A DNA stretch of 64,000 bases from Natrinema pellirubrum DSM 15624 (GTDB lineage Archaea; Halobacteriota; Halobacteria; Halobacteriales; Natrialbaceae), in assembly GCF_000230735.2 (NCBI RefSeq), contig NC_019962.1:124001-188000 (forward strand). The letters run 5' to 3'. The translations under genes and the position numbers were made by a program. Positions within the stretch are counted from its first letter, which is position 1. Each line of letters begins with the position of its first letter. Shown here in pieces: positions 8,680 through 18,019 of the stretch. Under the pieces are notes generated by a model. That model saw only the letters and a list, made by a program, of their open reading frames with translations. It was not told where the DNA came from and ran no database searches.

Positions 8680-9453
8680 ATGGCTCGCGACCACTACTAC
8701 AACAAGGCCAAACAGGAGGGCTACCGCTCCCGTGCGGCCTACAAGCTCAAACAACTGGACCGACTCGAGGACGTCATCGACCGCGGCGACACCGTCGTCG
8801 ACCTCGGGGCCGCGCCCGGCGGCTGGCTCGAGGTCGCCGCCGAGGAGGTCGGTCCGGAGGGACAGGTCATCGGCGTCGACTTCCAGCGGATCGACGACTT
8901 CGCGGACCACGACAACGTCGAGACCCTCCGCGGGGACATGACCGAGGACAAGACCCGCAAGCGAGTCGTCGACGCCGCCGACGGCACCGTCGATGCGGTC
9001 ATCTCGGACATGGCACCCAACATGTCCGGCGAGTACTCGCTGGACCAGGCCCGCTCGCTGCATCTCGCACGCCAGGCCTTCGAGACCGCGCTCGAACTGC
9101 TCGAGGCCGGCGGCGACTTCGTCGTGAAGGTCTTCGAAGGCCCCGACGTCGACGACTTCCGGGCCGACGTCGAGGAGGAGTTCCAGTACGTCCGCGCGAC
9201 CTCGCCCGACGCGAGCCGCGACGAGTCCTCCGAGGTCTACTTCATCGGGAAGGGTCGGCTCACCGCACCCGTGCGGCCCGGCGACGAACTCGAGGTCGAG
9301 ATCACCGACGTCGGTAGCGAGGGCGACGGCATCGCCTCGGTCGAGGGCTACCGGCTGTTCGTGCCCGGAGCCGAGGACGGCGAGACGGTCGCGGTCCGCG
9401 TCGAGGATGTCAAACCGAGGTTCGGATTCGCCCAGCGCGTCGACCGGGAGTAG
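8680..9453 (+). CDS. rlmE: 23S rRNA 2'-O-ribose methyltransferase RlmE/FtsJ with TRAM domain
   Basis: 257 aa. Residues 1-190 are an FtsJ domain: SAM motif DLGAAPGGWLEV, SDMAPNMSG, and a K-D-K-E tetrad provided by K of AAYKLKQ, D of ISDMAP, K of VVKVFEG and E of SSEVYF. Residues 200-250 form a TRAM RNA-binding domain (EVEITDVGSEGDGIASV). Function by homology: 2'-O-methylation of the 23S rRNA A-loop uridine. The TRAM fusion is typical of archaeal FtsJ. It converges on the small RHH gene. Confidence 0.92.
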   Translation: MARDHYYNKAKQEGYRSRAAYKLKQLDRLEDVIDRGDTVVDLGAAPGGWLEVAAEEVGPEGQVIGVDFQRIDDFADHDNVETLRGDMTEDKTRKRVVDAADGTVDAVISDMAPNMSGEYSLDQARSLHLARQAFETALELLEAGGDFVVKVFEGPDVDDFRADVEEEFQYVRATSPDASRDESSEVYFIGKGRLTAPVRPGDELEVEITDVGSEGDGIASVEGYRLFVPGAEDGETVAVRVEDVKPRFGFAQRVDRE

Positions 9454-9454
9454 G

Positions 9455-9634
9455 TCACTCCCCGTCGCTCTCGAGGCGATCGTGCCGTTTGTCGATCTCG
9501 TCTAAGATATCCAGGTTCTTGCGGATCGAAGACCGGATCGCGTCGCTGCGGTTGACGAACTTGCCGTCGTCGCCGACGTGGTCGTCGAGATCATCGAGGA
9601 GTTCCTGCGGAATTTCGACGCTGATCTTTGGCAT
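9455..9634 (-). CDS. Ribbon-helix-helix (CopG-type) DNA-binding protein
   Basis: A 59-residue protein, MPKISVEIPQELL at the start, with the short beta strand followed by two helices of the MetJ/Arc/CopG fold; FVNRSDAIRSSI is the usual second-helix signature. Family knowledge: such proteins bind DNA as dimers through the paired N-terminal strands. It ends 2 nt from the rlmE stop codon, so the two genes are tail to tail. The regulated genes are not evident. An uncharacterised relative of the short haloarchaeal RHH regulators (CdrS type) is possible. Confidence 0.82.
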   Translation of the reverse strand: MPKISVEIPQELLDDLDDHVGDDGKFVNRSDAIRSSIRKNLDILDEIDKRHDRLESDGE

Positions 9635-9767
9635 CAGTCGGTCGATCGTTCACAAGTCGCGGCCTTAAGCGTAGCTGGTCGGCGACGTTCGTCTCGCTCG
9701 AGGGAGAACTATGCTTCTCGGTCGCTCGAGCGGCGACGGGGAACGGGAAGACAGTCGGTCGGATCCC

Positions 9768-12113
9768 TTACTCCGGAGTCGCGCCGGTCCCGTCGGGTTC
9801 GGCGGTCGAGCCGCCGCCACCACCGCCGAACAGCCGGCCACCGCCGGTCAGGACGTAGAGGATCCCCAGCCCGAGCAGGTAGGTGAGCGCGATCGGAATC
9901 GAGAACAGGAGCATCATCAGCACGCCCTTCGGGCTGAAGAAGGCCGCGAGGACGAAGATGCCGACGACGACCGGCCGCCAGCGCTCGAGCATCGAGCGAT
10001 AGCTGACGACCCCGCCGACGTGGAACAGCGCCATCGTGACGATGATGTTCAGCAAGAACCCGATCCCGACGGTCGTGAAGATGACGAGCCAGAAGAAGCT
10101 CTTGATCCGGTAGGAGACGATCATCTGGTTGGCGAGCGCGTCGGAGACCAGATACGAGATGATCGACGGCGCAACCCAGAAGAACCCGAGGTAGGTCCCG
10201 AGGGCGAAGCCGCCGAGCAGCCCGCCGCCCCAGACGAGGAACGTGCGTCGGTCGCCCCGGACCAGTCCCCGTTCCTTGGCGGGGGGCCAGGCGTAGTACA
10301 GGATCAGCGGGAGGACGGCGACGATCCCGGCCAGCGCGCTCACTTTGACCTCGAAGATGAGGACCTCGACGGGGTGTAACGCGACGACGATGTCCATCTC
10401 CGCGATGAGTTCCTCGAGACTCATCGTACTCGGATCGACGCCGTCCGCGACGACCTCTTCGAGGACGTCTCGGGGAACCCGATCGAGGAAGAGCGTGAGT
10501 ACGTCGCCGAGGCCGCCGGAGTAGAGCCAGAAGAAGGTCCCGCCCATGACGACCATGAAGAGGCCGACGATGCGGAACACCTTCGAGGTGAGGCTGTTGA
10601 GGATGAAGGCGATGTCGTAGGCGTAGCCGCCGATGTCGTCCTCCGTGGTCTCGTCCTCGGTGAACGGATCGAGCATGCCGGCGGCGGTACTCGCGAAGAG
10701 TCCGCCGTCGTCCTCGGCGGCCCCGCCCTCCCCGGCCGCCGCGGCCGCACCACCGCTCGCGCCCGCGGCCGCTTCCGCCGATCCATCGCTCTCCGTCGTC
10801 TCCTGAACCGTATCGAAGCGATCGAGGATCGCCTCGGCCTTCTCCCGGTCGTCGTCGTACATGGCCTGCCGGGAGTAGTCGAGTGCGTCGTCCTCGCTCA
10901 TCCGCTGGAAGACCTGCGTGGGAACGTCGGCGATGTCGTCGACGTCGAGCGTCTCGAAGTCGACGTCAGACGGATCGTCGGCCCGCCGAATGTCGTCCTG
11001 TCGCGGGTAGACGGGACTCTGGAGGACCTTGACGGTGTAGGCAAACAGCACCAACACGCCGACGACGAGCGCGATCGCGGCTCCGACGGCGACGTCACCG
11101 AACAGGCCGTTCTCGGCTGCGTACGTCCCTAATCCGCCCGGACCGCCGGGTGCTGGACGGATCGGCGAGGGAAACAGCGGGAAGACCGACTCCTCGAGTT
11201 CGTCGAACCCGCCCTGATTGATGGCCGCGGAGAGCGCGATCGCGACGGCAGCCAGCGCGCCGACGAACTGGAGCGTCCGTCGTTTGATGTGGTCGGTCCC
11301 CGAGCCGGTGGCCTTGGCCGCGCCGCGTCGGCGGAGATTGGTGACCAGTTTCGCCAGTCCGAGGCTGAAGACGTAGAGGCCGACCATCGGCATCGCCCAC
11401 ATCACGAGCGTGAACGGGTCCGGCGGGGAGAACAGCCCGCCGAAGACGGTGACGGCGACGACCGCGTGTCGCCACTTGTCCCGGAACGTCTCGTAGGGGA
11501 TAATCTCGGTGTAGGACAACACGCCCATCAGCAGCGGGAGCTGGGCGGCGAGTCCGAACGACAGCGTCAAAAGCGCCATGAACTCGGTGAACTCGGTGAT
11601 ACCGAAGCTCGGTTTGACGCCGGCGCTGACGGCGTTGCCGGCAAGGAAGTCGAAGGCGAAGGGGAAGAAGATGCTGTAAGCGTAGACGACGCCGGCCACG
11701 AACAGGGACAGCGACGCGAGGATGAACCCGGCGATGAACCGGCGGGAGATCGGCACGGAACTGGTGTAGCCGCGACGGCGAAGCGCTTTCCGGGAGAAAA
11801 AGAGCAAGGCGGGAACGGCGACGACGGCGCCGGTCAACATTCCGATCTTGGCCTGCAGGAGGATCACTTCGAACGGCGTCCGTGTGATGATGTCCGTCGA
11901 GGCGGCGACGTCACCGCTCATCTGTGACTTCGCGGTCGCCTCGAGGAAGTCCCAGACGATGATCCGAAGCGCGTAGAAGGAGCCGAGGAACCCGAGCAGG
12001 AAGACGACGAACACCTTCTTGAGGTGTTGCTGGGCGCCCGAGAGTAGTGCGCCGATCGTCTCCCGGCCAGTGTTTATGGCCTGGGCGGTGTCCTCGTCGA
12101 CGGCAGAACTCAT
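9768..12113 (-). CDS. tatC2: Double TatC twin-arginine translocase subunit (TatCt)
   Basis: 781 aa, about twice the size of an ordinary TatC. It contains two TatC domains: one in roughly residues 15-285 (HLKKVFVVFLLGFLGSFYA at the start) and one in roughly 500-760 (KVFRIVGLFMVVMGGTFFWL to the last helices), joined by extra helices and an acidic, Ala/Gly-rich cytosolic linker. The total is about 14 membrane segments. Family knowledge: this duplicated form is found in haloarchaea, which export most secreted proteins by the Tat route. It is divergent from tatC at 12244. I prefer the second ATG at 12113 (MSSAVDED) over 12134. Confidence 0.92.
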   Translation of the reverse strand: MSSAVDEDTAQAINTGRETIGALLSGAQQHLKKVFVVFLLGFLGSFYALRIIVWDFLEATAKSQMSGDVAASTDIITRTPFEVILLQAKIGMLTGAVVAVPALLFFSRKALRRRGYTSSVPISRRFIAGFILASLSLFVAGVVYAYSIFFPFAFDFLAGNAVSAGVKPSFGITEFTEFMALLTLSFGLAAQLPLLMGVLSYTEIIPYETFRDKWRHAVVAVTVFGGLFSPPDPFTLVMWAMPMVGLYVFSLGLAKLVTNLRRRGAAKATGSGTDHIKRRTLQFVGALAAVAIALSAAINQGGFDELEESVFPLFPSPIRPAPGGPGGLGTYAAENGLFGDVAVGAAIALVVGVLVLFAYTVKVLQSPVYPRQDDIRRADDPSDVDFETLDVDDIADVPTQVFQRMSEDDALDYSRQAMYDDDREKAEAILDRFDTVQETTESDGSAEAAAGASGGAAAAAGEGGAAEDDGGLFASTAAGMLDPFTEDETTEDDIGGYAYDIAFILNSLTSKVFRIVGLFMVVMGGTFFWLYSGGLGDVLTLFLDRVPRDVLEEVVADGVDPSTMSLEELIAEMDIVVALHPVEVLIFEVKVSALAGIVAVLPLILYYAWPPAKERGLVRGDRRTFLVWGGGLLGGFALGTYLGFFWVAPSIISYLVSDALANQMIVSYRIKSFFWLVIFTTVGIGFLLNIIVTMALFHVGGVVSYRSMLERWRPVVVGIFVLAAFFSPKGVLMMLLFSIPIALTYLLGLGILYVLTGGGRLFGGGGGGSTAEPDGTGATPE

Positions 12114-12243
12114 TGGGTAGGTGGTAACTGACATCCAGTTATCAACCTTTCGTGTGGATACGGGCGAGTCAGCGGGCTTCTCACTCTCTCAGGGTCACCG
12201 TAAGAAAAAGGCCTATAACCGGTGGCCTATCAATATCCCGTAG

Positions 12244-13191
12244 ATGTCGGACGAGCCGGTGGACGGACGGGACGCCGAGGCGCCCGAAGAGCCGCGGGAA
12301 GACGCTGCCTCGGAACTGCCAGACGAGTCCGAACTCGACGGGCCGGCGTCCGACCCCGCCGCGGAGCGGCCCGACCTCGAGACGGACGGCGAGGGCGTCG
12401 TCGGCGATCGACACGATCCGACGCCGACCTATCCCGACGCCGACGAGGAAATCGGTGGAATCGAGACGCCGCCGGACGACGAGGAGATGCCGCTGGCCGA
12501 CCACATCGAGGAGATGGTCCTCCGGCTGGCGGTCGTGTTGCTGTTCGGGGCCGGCGGGACGGCGATCGGGCTGCTGTGGGCCTCCGACGCGATCCAGTTC
12601 GTCTGGTTCAACGTCTTTCCGTCGGGCAACGAAGCGCCGCCGCCGCACCTCTATAACCCGCTCGAGCTGTGGCTAACACGGATCAAGATCTCCTCGCTGC
12701 TGGGGATCATGGTCGCGCTGCCGGCCTTTGTCTACGAGTGTTACCTGTTCATGCGGCCGGGGCTGTACCCCCACGAACGGAAGTATTATCTCGCTGCCGT
12801 CCCGACGAGCGTCGTCCTCGGCGCGCTCGGGATGTTGTTCTCGTACGTGCTGGTGTTGCCGATCCTCTTCCGGTATTTCACCTACTACGCCGAGGAAAGC
12901 GCCGACATTGCGTACTCGCTGGGTGAGACGTTCAACCTGATCATCACCCTGACCGGCTTTCTCGCGATCGTCTTCCAGATTCCGCTCTTTATCATGCTAG
13001 CGATCATGATGGGCGTAACGACTCGTCGCTGGCTGGCCCAGAAACGGCTGTATTTCTGGGTGGCCTTCGCGGGCCTGTCGTTCATGTTCACCCTCGATCC
13101 GACGGGGATGGCTCCCATCCTGGTCGCGGTCACGATGATCCTGCTGTTCGAGGGGACGCTGTTCGTCCTCAAGTGGGTCGGAACCGAGTAG
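12244..13191 (+). CDS. tatC: TatC (TatCo) twin-arginine translocase subunit
   Basis: 315 aa. An acidic N-terminal extension of about 80 residues precedes a single six-helix TatC domain: PLADHIEEMVLRL (the L-x-x-H-L-x-E-L region), then LPAFVYECYLFMRPGLYPHERK, and the closing helices ending LFVLKWVGTE. Function: recognises the RR signal peptide and, with TatA, moves folded proteins across the membrane. No tatA lies in this window. Shares a 130-bp divergent promoter region with the 14-TM TatC. Two likely Tat substrates are encoded at 26017 and 30071. Confidence 0.94.
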   Translation: MSDEPVDGRDAEAPEEPREDAASELPDESELDGPASDPAAERPDLETDGEGVVGDRHDPTPTYPDADEEIGGIETPPDDEEMPLADHIEEMVLRLAVVLLFGAGGTAIGLLWASDAIQFVWFNVFPSGNEAPPPHLYNPLELWLTRIKISSLLGIMVALPAFVYECYLFMRPGLYPHERKYYLAAVPTSVVLGALGMLFSYVLVLPILFRYFTYYAEESADIAYSLGETFNLIITLTGFLAIVFQIPLFIMLAIMMGVTTRRWLAQKRLYFWVAFAGLSFMFTLDPTGMAPILVAVTMILLFEGTLFVLKWVGTE

Positions 13192-13458
13192 CCGTCCCGC
13201 GTTACTGCCGTTCGTCGCTGTCCCTATTCGGCCGCAATCAGTCGAGTTGCTCGAATGCCGTGACCGAACGTCCGATTTGACCCGACGACACTCGATATAT
13301 AATTCCCTTATACTCCCCCTATTCGTTCACATATTGGCTGGTTCGGCTCCTTCTCGGAGGGAAAGCAATGATGTGTAAACGAACATCGTTTAGTGGGTCC
13401 AAATGTTTGGCTAATCCGTGAACATCTGAATGATGGTGGGAAAACACTCTGACAATGG

Positions 13459-13477
13459 GTGTGATTGTAAATCACAC
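13459..13477. promoter_or_regulatory. Perfect inverted repeat, candidate nasA operator
   Basis: GTGTGAT - TGTAA - ATCACAC: two perfect 7-bp arms around a 5-bp spacer, 36 nt upstream of the GTG start at 13513. Its AT-rich centre lies where a TATA box would be expected, so a bound dimer could block TBP. The binding protein is unknown. Confidence 0.45.
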
Positions 13478-13499
13478 GTGTCGGCGCGCTTCGGTCCAC

Positions 13500-13506
13500 G
13501 GAGGTG
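13500..13506 (+). promoter_or_regulatory. Shine-Dalgarno site deciding the nasA start
   Basis: GGAGGTG lies 6 nt before the GTG at 13513. An earlier in-frame GTG at 13504 overlaps this site, so the downstream GTG is the better start. Confidence 0.6.
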
Positions 13507-13512
13507 GCTCCC

Positions 13513-15654
13513 GTGACCGAACTCGTTCCGACCACGTGTATGCGGTGTGCGGTCGGCTGCGGACACGTCCAGCAGGCCCCCGACCGCGGGTACGGTCTCG
13601 ACACCGTCCGGGGCGACGCCGGCCATCCGGTCAATCAGGGACTGGCGTGTCAACGCGGCGTCAGCGAAACCGCCGACCCGGACGGGGAGTGGCTGACCCG
13701 GCCGCTCGTCCGCGAGGACGGCGACCTCGTACCGACGACCTGGGAGTCGGCCGTAGAGCGCGCTGCGGAGGGACTCGAGGCCGCGCTCGAGGGTGGCGAC
13801 GACGGCGTCGCGGTCCTCGGGAGCGGCCAGCAGACCAACGAGGCCGCCTACGCGCTGGGCAAACTCGCCCGTGGCGGCTTCGGGACGCTCTACTACGACG
13901 CCAACACAACGCTGTGTATGGCGTCGGCCGTCACCGCGTACTACGACGCCTTCGGCAGCGACGCGCCGCCGCCGACGTACGACGACATCCCCGAGGCCGA
14001 GCGTCACGTCGTCTGGGGGGCGAACCCGGCCGCCGCCCACCCGGTCATGTTCCGCTGGATCCGCCAGTCAGCCGACGCGGACGACTCCGAGCTGATCGTC
14101 GTCGACCCCGTCCACAGCGAGACCGCCGAGGCCGCCGACCACCACGTCCCGCTCGAGCCGGGTGCGGACCTCGCGCTGGCTCGCGCCGTTCTGGCTCGAG
14201 TCGTCGAGACCGGCCGTGTCGACCGCGAGTTCGTCGACGAGGCGACCGTCGGCTTCGAGGCCCTCCGCGCGGACCTCCCCGACGCGGCCGAAGCCGCCGA
14301 GATGGCCGGCGTCTCGCTGGCCGACGTCGATAAACTGGCCGAGGCGCTCGAGGATCCCAGCCTGCTGTACTGGGGAATGGGAATCAATCAGAGCGTCAAC
14401 GGCACCGCGGCCGCGGGTGCGCTGATCGATCTGTGTCTGACGACCGGCAACCTCCGGCCCGGCTCCGGTCCGTTCTCACTGACCGGGCAGGCCAACTCGA
14501 TGGGGACCCGTGTCTGCTCCTCGAAGGGGTCCTGGCCCGGCCACCGTCCGTTCGGCGATCCGGCCCACCGTCGCGAGGTCGCCGAGACCTGGGACGTCCC
14601 CGTCTCGCGGTTCCCCGACGACCCCGGCCCGGGCCCGGTCGGCATCGTCGACGTCGTCGGCGACGACGTCGAGGCCGTCTACGCGGTGGCGACCAACCCC
14701 GTCGCGGGCATGCCCGACGCCACGCGCGTCCGCGAGAAACTCGACGACGCGTTCCTCGTCGTGCAGGACGCGTTCCACAGCGAGACCGTCGAGTACGCCG
14801 ATGTCGTTCTCCCCGCGGCGACGTGGGGCGAGTCCGAGGGGACGACGACCAACATGGAACGGACCGTCTCCCGCGTGCGGGCCGCGACCGAGACGCCTCC
14901 GGGGGTCAAGACCGATCTCGAGCTGATCGGCGCGCTCGCCGACCGGCTCGTGCCCGACCTGTTCGACGACTCCCTCGAGCCCGACTCGGTCTTCGCGGAG
15001 TTCGTCGGGCTGACCGAGGGCACCCCCGCGGACCTTTCGGGGATCAGCTACGACCGTCTCGAGGACGAGACCGCGGTCCGCTGGCCGGCCCCGGAGCCGG
15101 ACGTCTCGGGCGGCTACCGATACTACGAGGGGCCCGACGCCGACGAGCGGGACGGCGCTGCCGACGGCCTCGACGAATCGTGGTCGTTCTACACGCCCTC
15201 GGGCCGCGCCGAGTTCTCGACGGGCGAGGCCCGCCCGCTGCCGGAGCCGACCGACGAGTCCTATCCGTTCACCCTGACGACCGCCCGCCGGCCGGACGCG
15301 TACAACACCGGCGTGCGGACTCGCGAGGACGAGCTGCCGACGGCCCGGGTCAGTCCGGCGACGGCAGCCGCGTTCGCGGACGAGTTCGAGAGTCCGGTCG
15401 AAACCGCTGACGAGGGCGACGAACGGTACGCCCGCGTCGTCTCCCGGCGAGCGTCGGTGATGGCTCGTGTCGAGGTCGACGAGGCGATCCCCGACGGCGT
15501 CGTCTGGCTGCCGATCCACCACCCCGCCGTCAACGACCTCACGCTGCCCGCCGTCGATCCCCGCTCGAACGAACCGAACTTCAAGCAGTGTGCGGTCCGT
15601 CTCGAGCCCCCGCGGGACCGAGACGTCGCGGCGGTCGCGGAAGCGAGCGCCTGA
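13513..15654 (+). CDS. nasA: Assimilatory nitrate reductase, molybdopterin catalytic subunit
   Basis: 713 aa, soluble, no Tat signal, as expected for a cytoplasmic assimilatory enzyme. The N-terminal [4Fe-4S] motif uses Cys9, Cys12, Cys16 and Cys46 (CMRCAVGC...GLAC). Mo-bis-MGD domains follow (VWGANPAAAHP; GQANSMGTR; C-terminal VWLPIHHPAVNDLTLPAVD, the dinucleotide-binding domain). Function: two-electron reduction of nitrate to nitrite, probably with ferredoxin as donor as in Haloferax mediterranei. The nitrite reductase gene is 520 bp downstream on the same strand. No nitrate transporter or Mo-cofactor genes are adjacent. Confidence 0.92.
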   Translation: MTELVPTTCMRCAVGCGHVQQAPDRGYGLDTVRGDAGHPVNQGLACQRGVSETADPDGEWLTRPLVREDGDLVPTTWESAVERAAEGLEAALEGGDDGVAVLGSGQQTNEAAYALGKLARGGFGTLYYDANTTLCMASAVTAYYDAFGSDAPPPTYDDIPEAERHVVWGANPAAAHPVMFRWIRQSADADDSELIVVDPVHSETAEAADHHVPLEPGADLALARAVLARVVETGRVDREFVDEATVGFEALRADLPDAAEAAEMAGVSLADVDKLAEALEDPSLLYWGMGINQSVNGTAAAGALIDLCLTTGNLRPGSGPFSLTGQANSMGTRVCSSKGSWPGHRPFGDPAHRREVAETWDVPVSRFPDDPGPGPVGIVDVVGDDVEAVYAVATNPVAGMPDATRVREKLDDAFLVVQDAFHSETVEYADVVLPAATWGESEGTTTNMERTVSRVRAATETPPGVKTDLELIGALADRLVPDLFDDSLEPDSVFAEFVGLTEGTPADLSGISYDRLEDETAVRWPAPEPDVSGGYRYYEGPDADERDGAADGLDESWSFYTPSGRAEFSTGEARPLPEPTDESYPFTLTTARRPDAYNTGVRTREDELPTARVSPATAAAFADEFESPVETADEGDERYARVVSRRASVMARVEVDEAIPDGVVWLPIHHPAVNDLTLPAVDPRSNEPNFKQCAVRLEPPRDRDVAAVAEASA

Positions 15655-16174
15655 TCGCCGACGCTAACGACGCTGTTGTCTTTCTCGGCCTCGCGGTCTT
15701 CCCGGTCGTCCTCCCCGGCAGACTGTATCGGACCCGCGTCGCGCCGTCGCCAGACGGCCGAGGCCGACCGGCGGGTGAACCCATCCACGCGTTGGGGCTC
15801 ACACTGTTTGTTCGTCGAAGGCTCCGCCGGTTCGTCGCTGTTGTGTTCTCACGACCGGCATTTTTGTCTCGTCCGGCGGCGGACGCGTCTCGAGTCGGTC
15901 GCGTCGTCCGTCCCCGCGAATCAGGATCGGTCGCGCCCATCGCGGTTGACATTCCCCAGTCTCTGCTCGCGTGTCTCGCGACATACGTCCTTATACAGAC
16001 TATATTCCATTGGAGATACGACGCCCACCACTGAAACTGGGAGAAAATCAATTGAATGTGAACGATTACTGTTATATGCTTCAGTACCATGCCAACAAAA
16101 CGTGAATTACGACATGTTTGGAGAGGAAACTCGCTATTTCGAGTCAGATCGTCAGGTCGGTGAGGTGGTCGTCG
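15655..16174. other. Gene-free stretch between nitrate and nitrite reductase genes
   Basis: About 520 bp with no convincing protein gene in either strand. The last 180 bp are clearly AT-richer and contain TATA-like sequences (CTTATACAG near 15990, TTATATGC at 16071-16078), a 24-codon ATG frame (16089-16163) and the nirA SD, so nirA probably has its own promoter and an untranslated leader of about 75 nt. Confidence 0.5.
16159..16165 (+). promoter_or_regulatory. Shine-Dalgarno site of nirA
   Basis: GGTGAGG, 9 nt before the ATG at 16175; it supports the start MAHKKEER over the upstream in-frame ATG at 16118. Confidence 0.55.
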
Positions 16175-17941
16175 ATGGCGCATAAGAAAGAGGAGCGCAA
16201 GGCGGACTGTTACGGCGACGAGGTCCGCGACCATATCCTCGAGTTCGCGGACAACGGCGGCTACGAGGCCATCCCCGAGGACGAACGCGAGACGTGGTTC
16301 ACCCGCTTCAAGTTCTGGGGGCTGTTCCACCAGCGCGACGGGCAGGAGTCGTATTTCATGATGCGGCTGACCAACGCTAGCGGCATCTTAGAGCCCGACC
16401 AGCTCCGGACGATCGGCGAAGTCGCCCGCGAGTACGCGAAGGGGCCAGTCGCAAACCCCGAGTTCGGCAACGGCTGGATCGACCTGACGACCCGCCAATC
16501 GGTGCAACTACACTGGCTCAAACTCGAGGACGTCCCCGAGATCTGGGAGCAACTCGAGGCCGCGGGCGTCCACTCCCGCTCGGCGGGCGGGGACACGATG
16601 CGCAACATCTCGGGCTGTCCGCTCCACGGCAAGGCCGAGGAGTTCGTCGAGGCCGGCCCCCTGCTCGAGCGTTTCGAGGAGGAGCTTCGCAAGGACGACT
16701 CGCTGGCGAACATGCCCCGGAAGTTCAACATCAGCGCGTCGGGCTGTACGGTCGGCTGCGCCCAGGACTCGCTCAACGACATCGGGTTCGAGCCGGCGAC
16801 CAAGGAGGTAGACGGCGAGGAGGTCCGCGGGTTCAACGTCCGGATCGGCGGTGGGCTCGGCGGCCGCCAGCCCCGCGCCGCGACGCCGCTGGATGTCTTC
16901 GTCCGCCCGGAGAACGCCTACGAGGTCGGCCGTGGCTTCGTCGAACTCTACCACGACTACGGCGACCGCCAGAACCGCTCGAAGAACCGTGCCCGGTTCT
17001 TCGCCGAGGACTGGGGAATGGAGAAAATTCGGGACACGCTCCAGGCGGAGTACGTCGACTTCGAGATGCACACCGCCGGCGAGGATTTCCGCGAGGAGTA
17101 CACCTACAACGCCGGCCGCCCCGTCGAGGACGGCCAGCACGACCACGTCGGCGTCGGCGACCAGAAAGACGGGAGGAACTACGTCGGCCTGAGCGTCCCC
17201 GTCGGTCGACTCCCGGCCGAGGACGCCATCGAACTCGCCGATCTGGCCGACGAGTACGGCTCCGGCGAGGTCCGGCTGACCCGCCGCCAGAACCCCGTTA
17301 TCATCGATGTCGCCGACGAGGATCTTGAGGCCCTGCTCGCGGAACCGCTGCTCGAGACGTACCCCGCCGAACCGAGCCCCTTCGAGCGCGGTGCGATGGC
17401 CTGTACGGGCACCGAGTTCTGTTCGATCGCGTTGACCGAGACGAAAGCGCGGATGGCCCGCATGCTGCGCTGGTTCAACGAGAACGTCGAGTTGCCCGAC
17501 GACGTCGGCAAGATCAAGATGCACTACTCCGGCTGCACCGCCGACTGCGGCCAGGCGATGACCGCCGACATCGGCCTGCAGGGGATGCGCGCCCGCAAGA
17601 ACGGCGAGATGGTCGAGGCCTTCGACATCGGCGTCGGCGGCGGCGTCGGCGAGGATCCCTCGTTCATCGACTGGGTCCAGCAACGGGTTCCGGCCGACGA
17701 GGCCCCCGGCGCGATCCGGAACCTGCTCGAGGCCTACGCGGCCCACCGTGTGGACGGGCAGTCGTTTCGCGAGTGGGTCGACGCCACCGCTGAGGAACAG
17801 CTCGTCGAGTTCTGCGAGCCCGAGGAGACGGACTTCGAGGCCCCCTACATGGCCGACGCCAAGCAGTCGTGGTACCCCTTCGCCGAGAGCGAGTCCGCGG
17901 CCGCCGCCGGCGAGGGGTCCGCGGTTCCCTCGGACGACTGA
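16175..17941 (+). CDS. nirA: Ferredoxin-nitrite reductase (assimilatory)
   Basis: 588 aa. Duplicated ferredoxin-like nitrite/sulfite reductase halves are visible (two N-V-R-I-G-G-G / D-I-G-V-G-G-G segments). The siroheme-[4Fe-4S] ligands are C410-x5-C416 (CTGTEFC) and C454-x3-C458 (CTADC). Substrate-site arginines lie in DLTTRQSVQLHW. Function: six-electron reduction of nitrite to ammonium in the cytoplasm using reduced ferredoxin; called nasD in Haloferax. An amphi-Trp gene follows 78 nt after the stop. A sulfite reductase is the main alternative, but proximity to nasA makes nitrite the better call. Confidence 0.92.
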   Translation: MAHKKEERKADCYGDEVRDHILEFADNGGYEAIPEDERETWFTRFKFWGLFHQRDGQESYFMMRLTNASGILEPDQLRTIGEVAREYAKGPVANPEFGNGWIDLTTRQSVQLHWLKLEDVPEIWEQLEAAGVHSRSAGGDTMRNISGCPLHGKAEEFVEAGPLLERFEEELRKDDSLANMPRKFNISASGCTVGCAQDSLNDIGFEPATKEVDGEEVRGFNVRIGGGLGGRQPRAATPLDVFVRPENAYEVGRGFVELYHDYGDRQNRSKNRARFFAEDWGMEKIRDTLQAEYVDFEMHTAGEDFREEYTYNAGRPVEDGQHDHVGVGDQKDGRNYVGLSVPVGRLPAEDAIELADLADEYGSGEVRLTRRQNPVIIDVADEDLEALLAEPLLETYPAEPSPFERGAMACTGTEFCSIALTETKARMARMLRWFNENVELPDDVGKIKMHYSGCTADCGQAMTADIGLQGMRARKNGEMVEAFDIGVGGGVGEDPSFIDWVQQRVPADEAPGAIRNLLEAYAAHRVDGQSFREWVDATAEEQLVEFCEPEETDFEAPYMADAKQSWYPFAESESAAAAGEGSAVPSDD

Positions 17942-18019
17942 GACACCGGCGACGCCGCGGGCTCGGCGAGTCGCTTCCTCGAGCGTGTGTTTATCAGTTC
18001 ACGGACCGTACTGTCACCC

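Larger units (their letters stand above)
13192..13512. other. Gene-free stretch upstream of nitrate reductase
   Basis: About 320 bp without a credible coding frame. It is AT-richer than its surroundings in two places (GATATATAATTCCC near 13291-13304 and the segment 13370-13480) and holds the inverted repeat at 13459-13477 and the SD sequence at 13500-13506. It most likely carries the nitrate-reductase promoter and its operator. Confidence 0.55.

Noticed and set aside
15799-15984. Minus-strand frame between nasA and nirA
   Set aside because: Arg/Pro-rich translation without motifs; typical of chance frames in GC-rich DNA.
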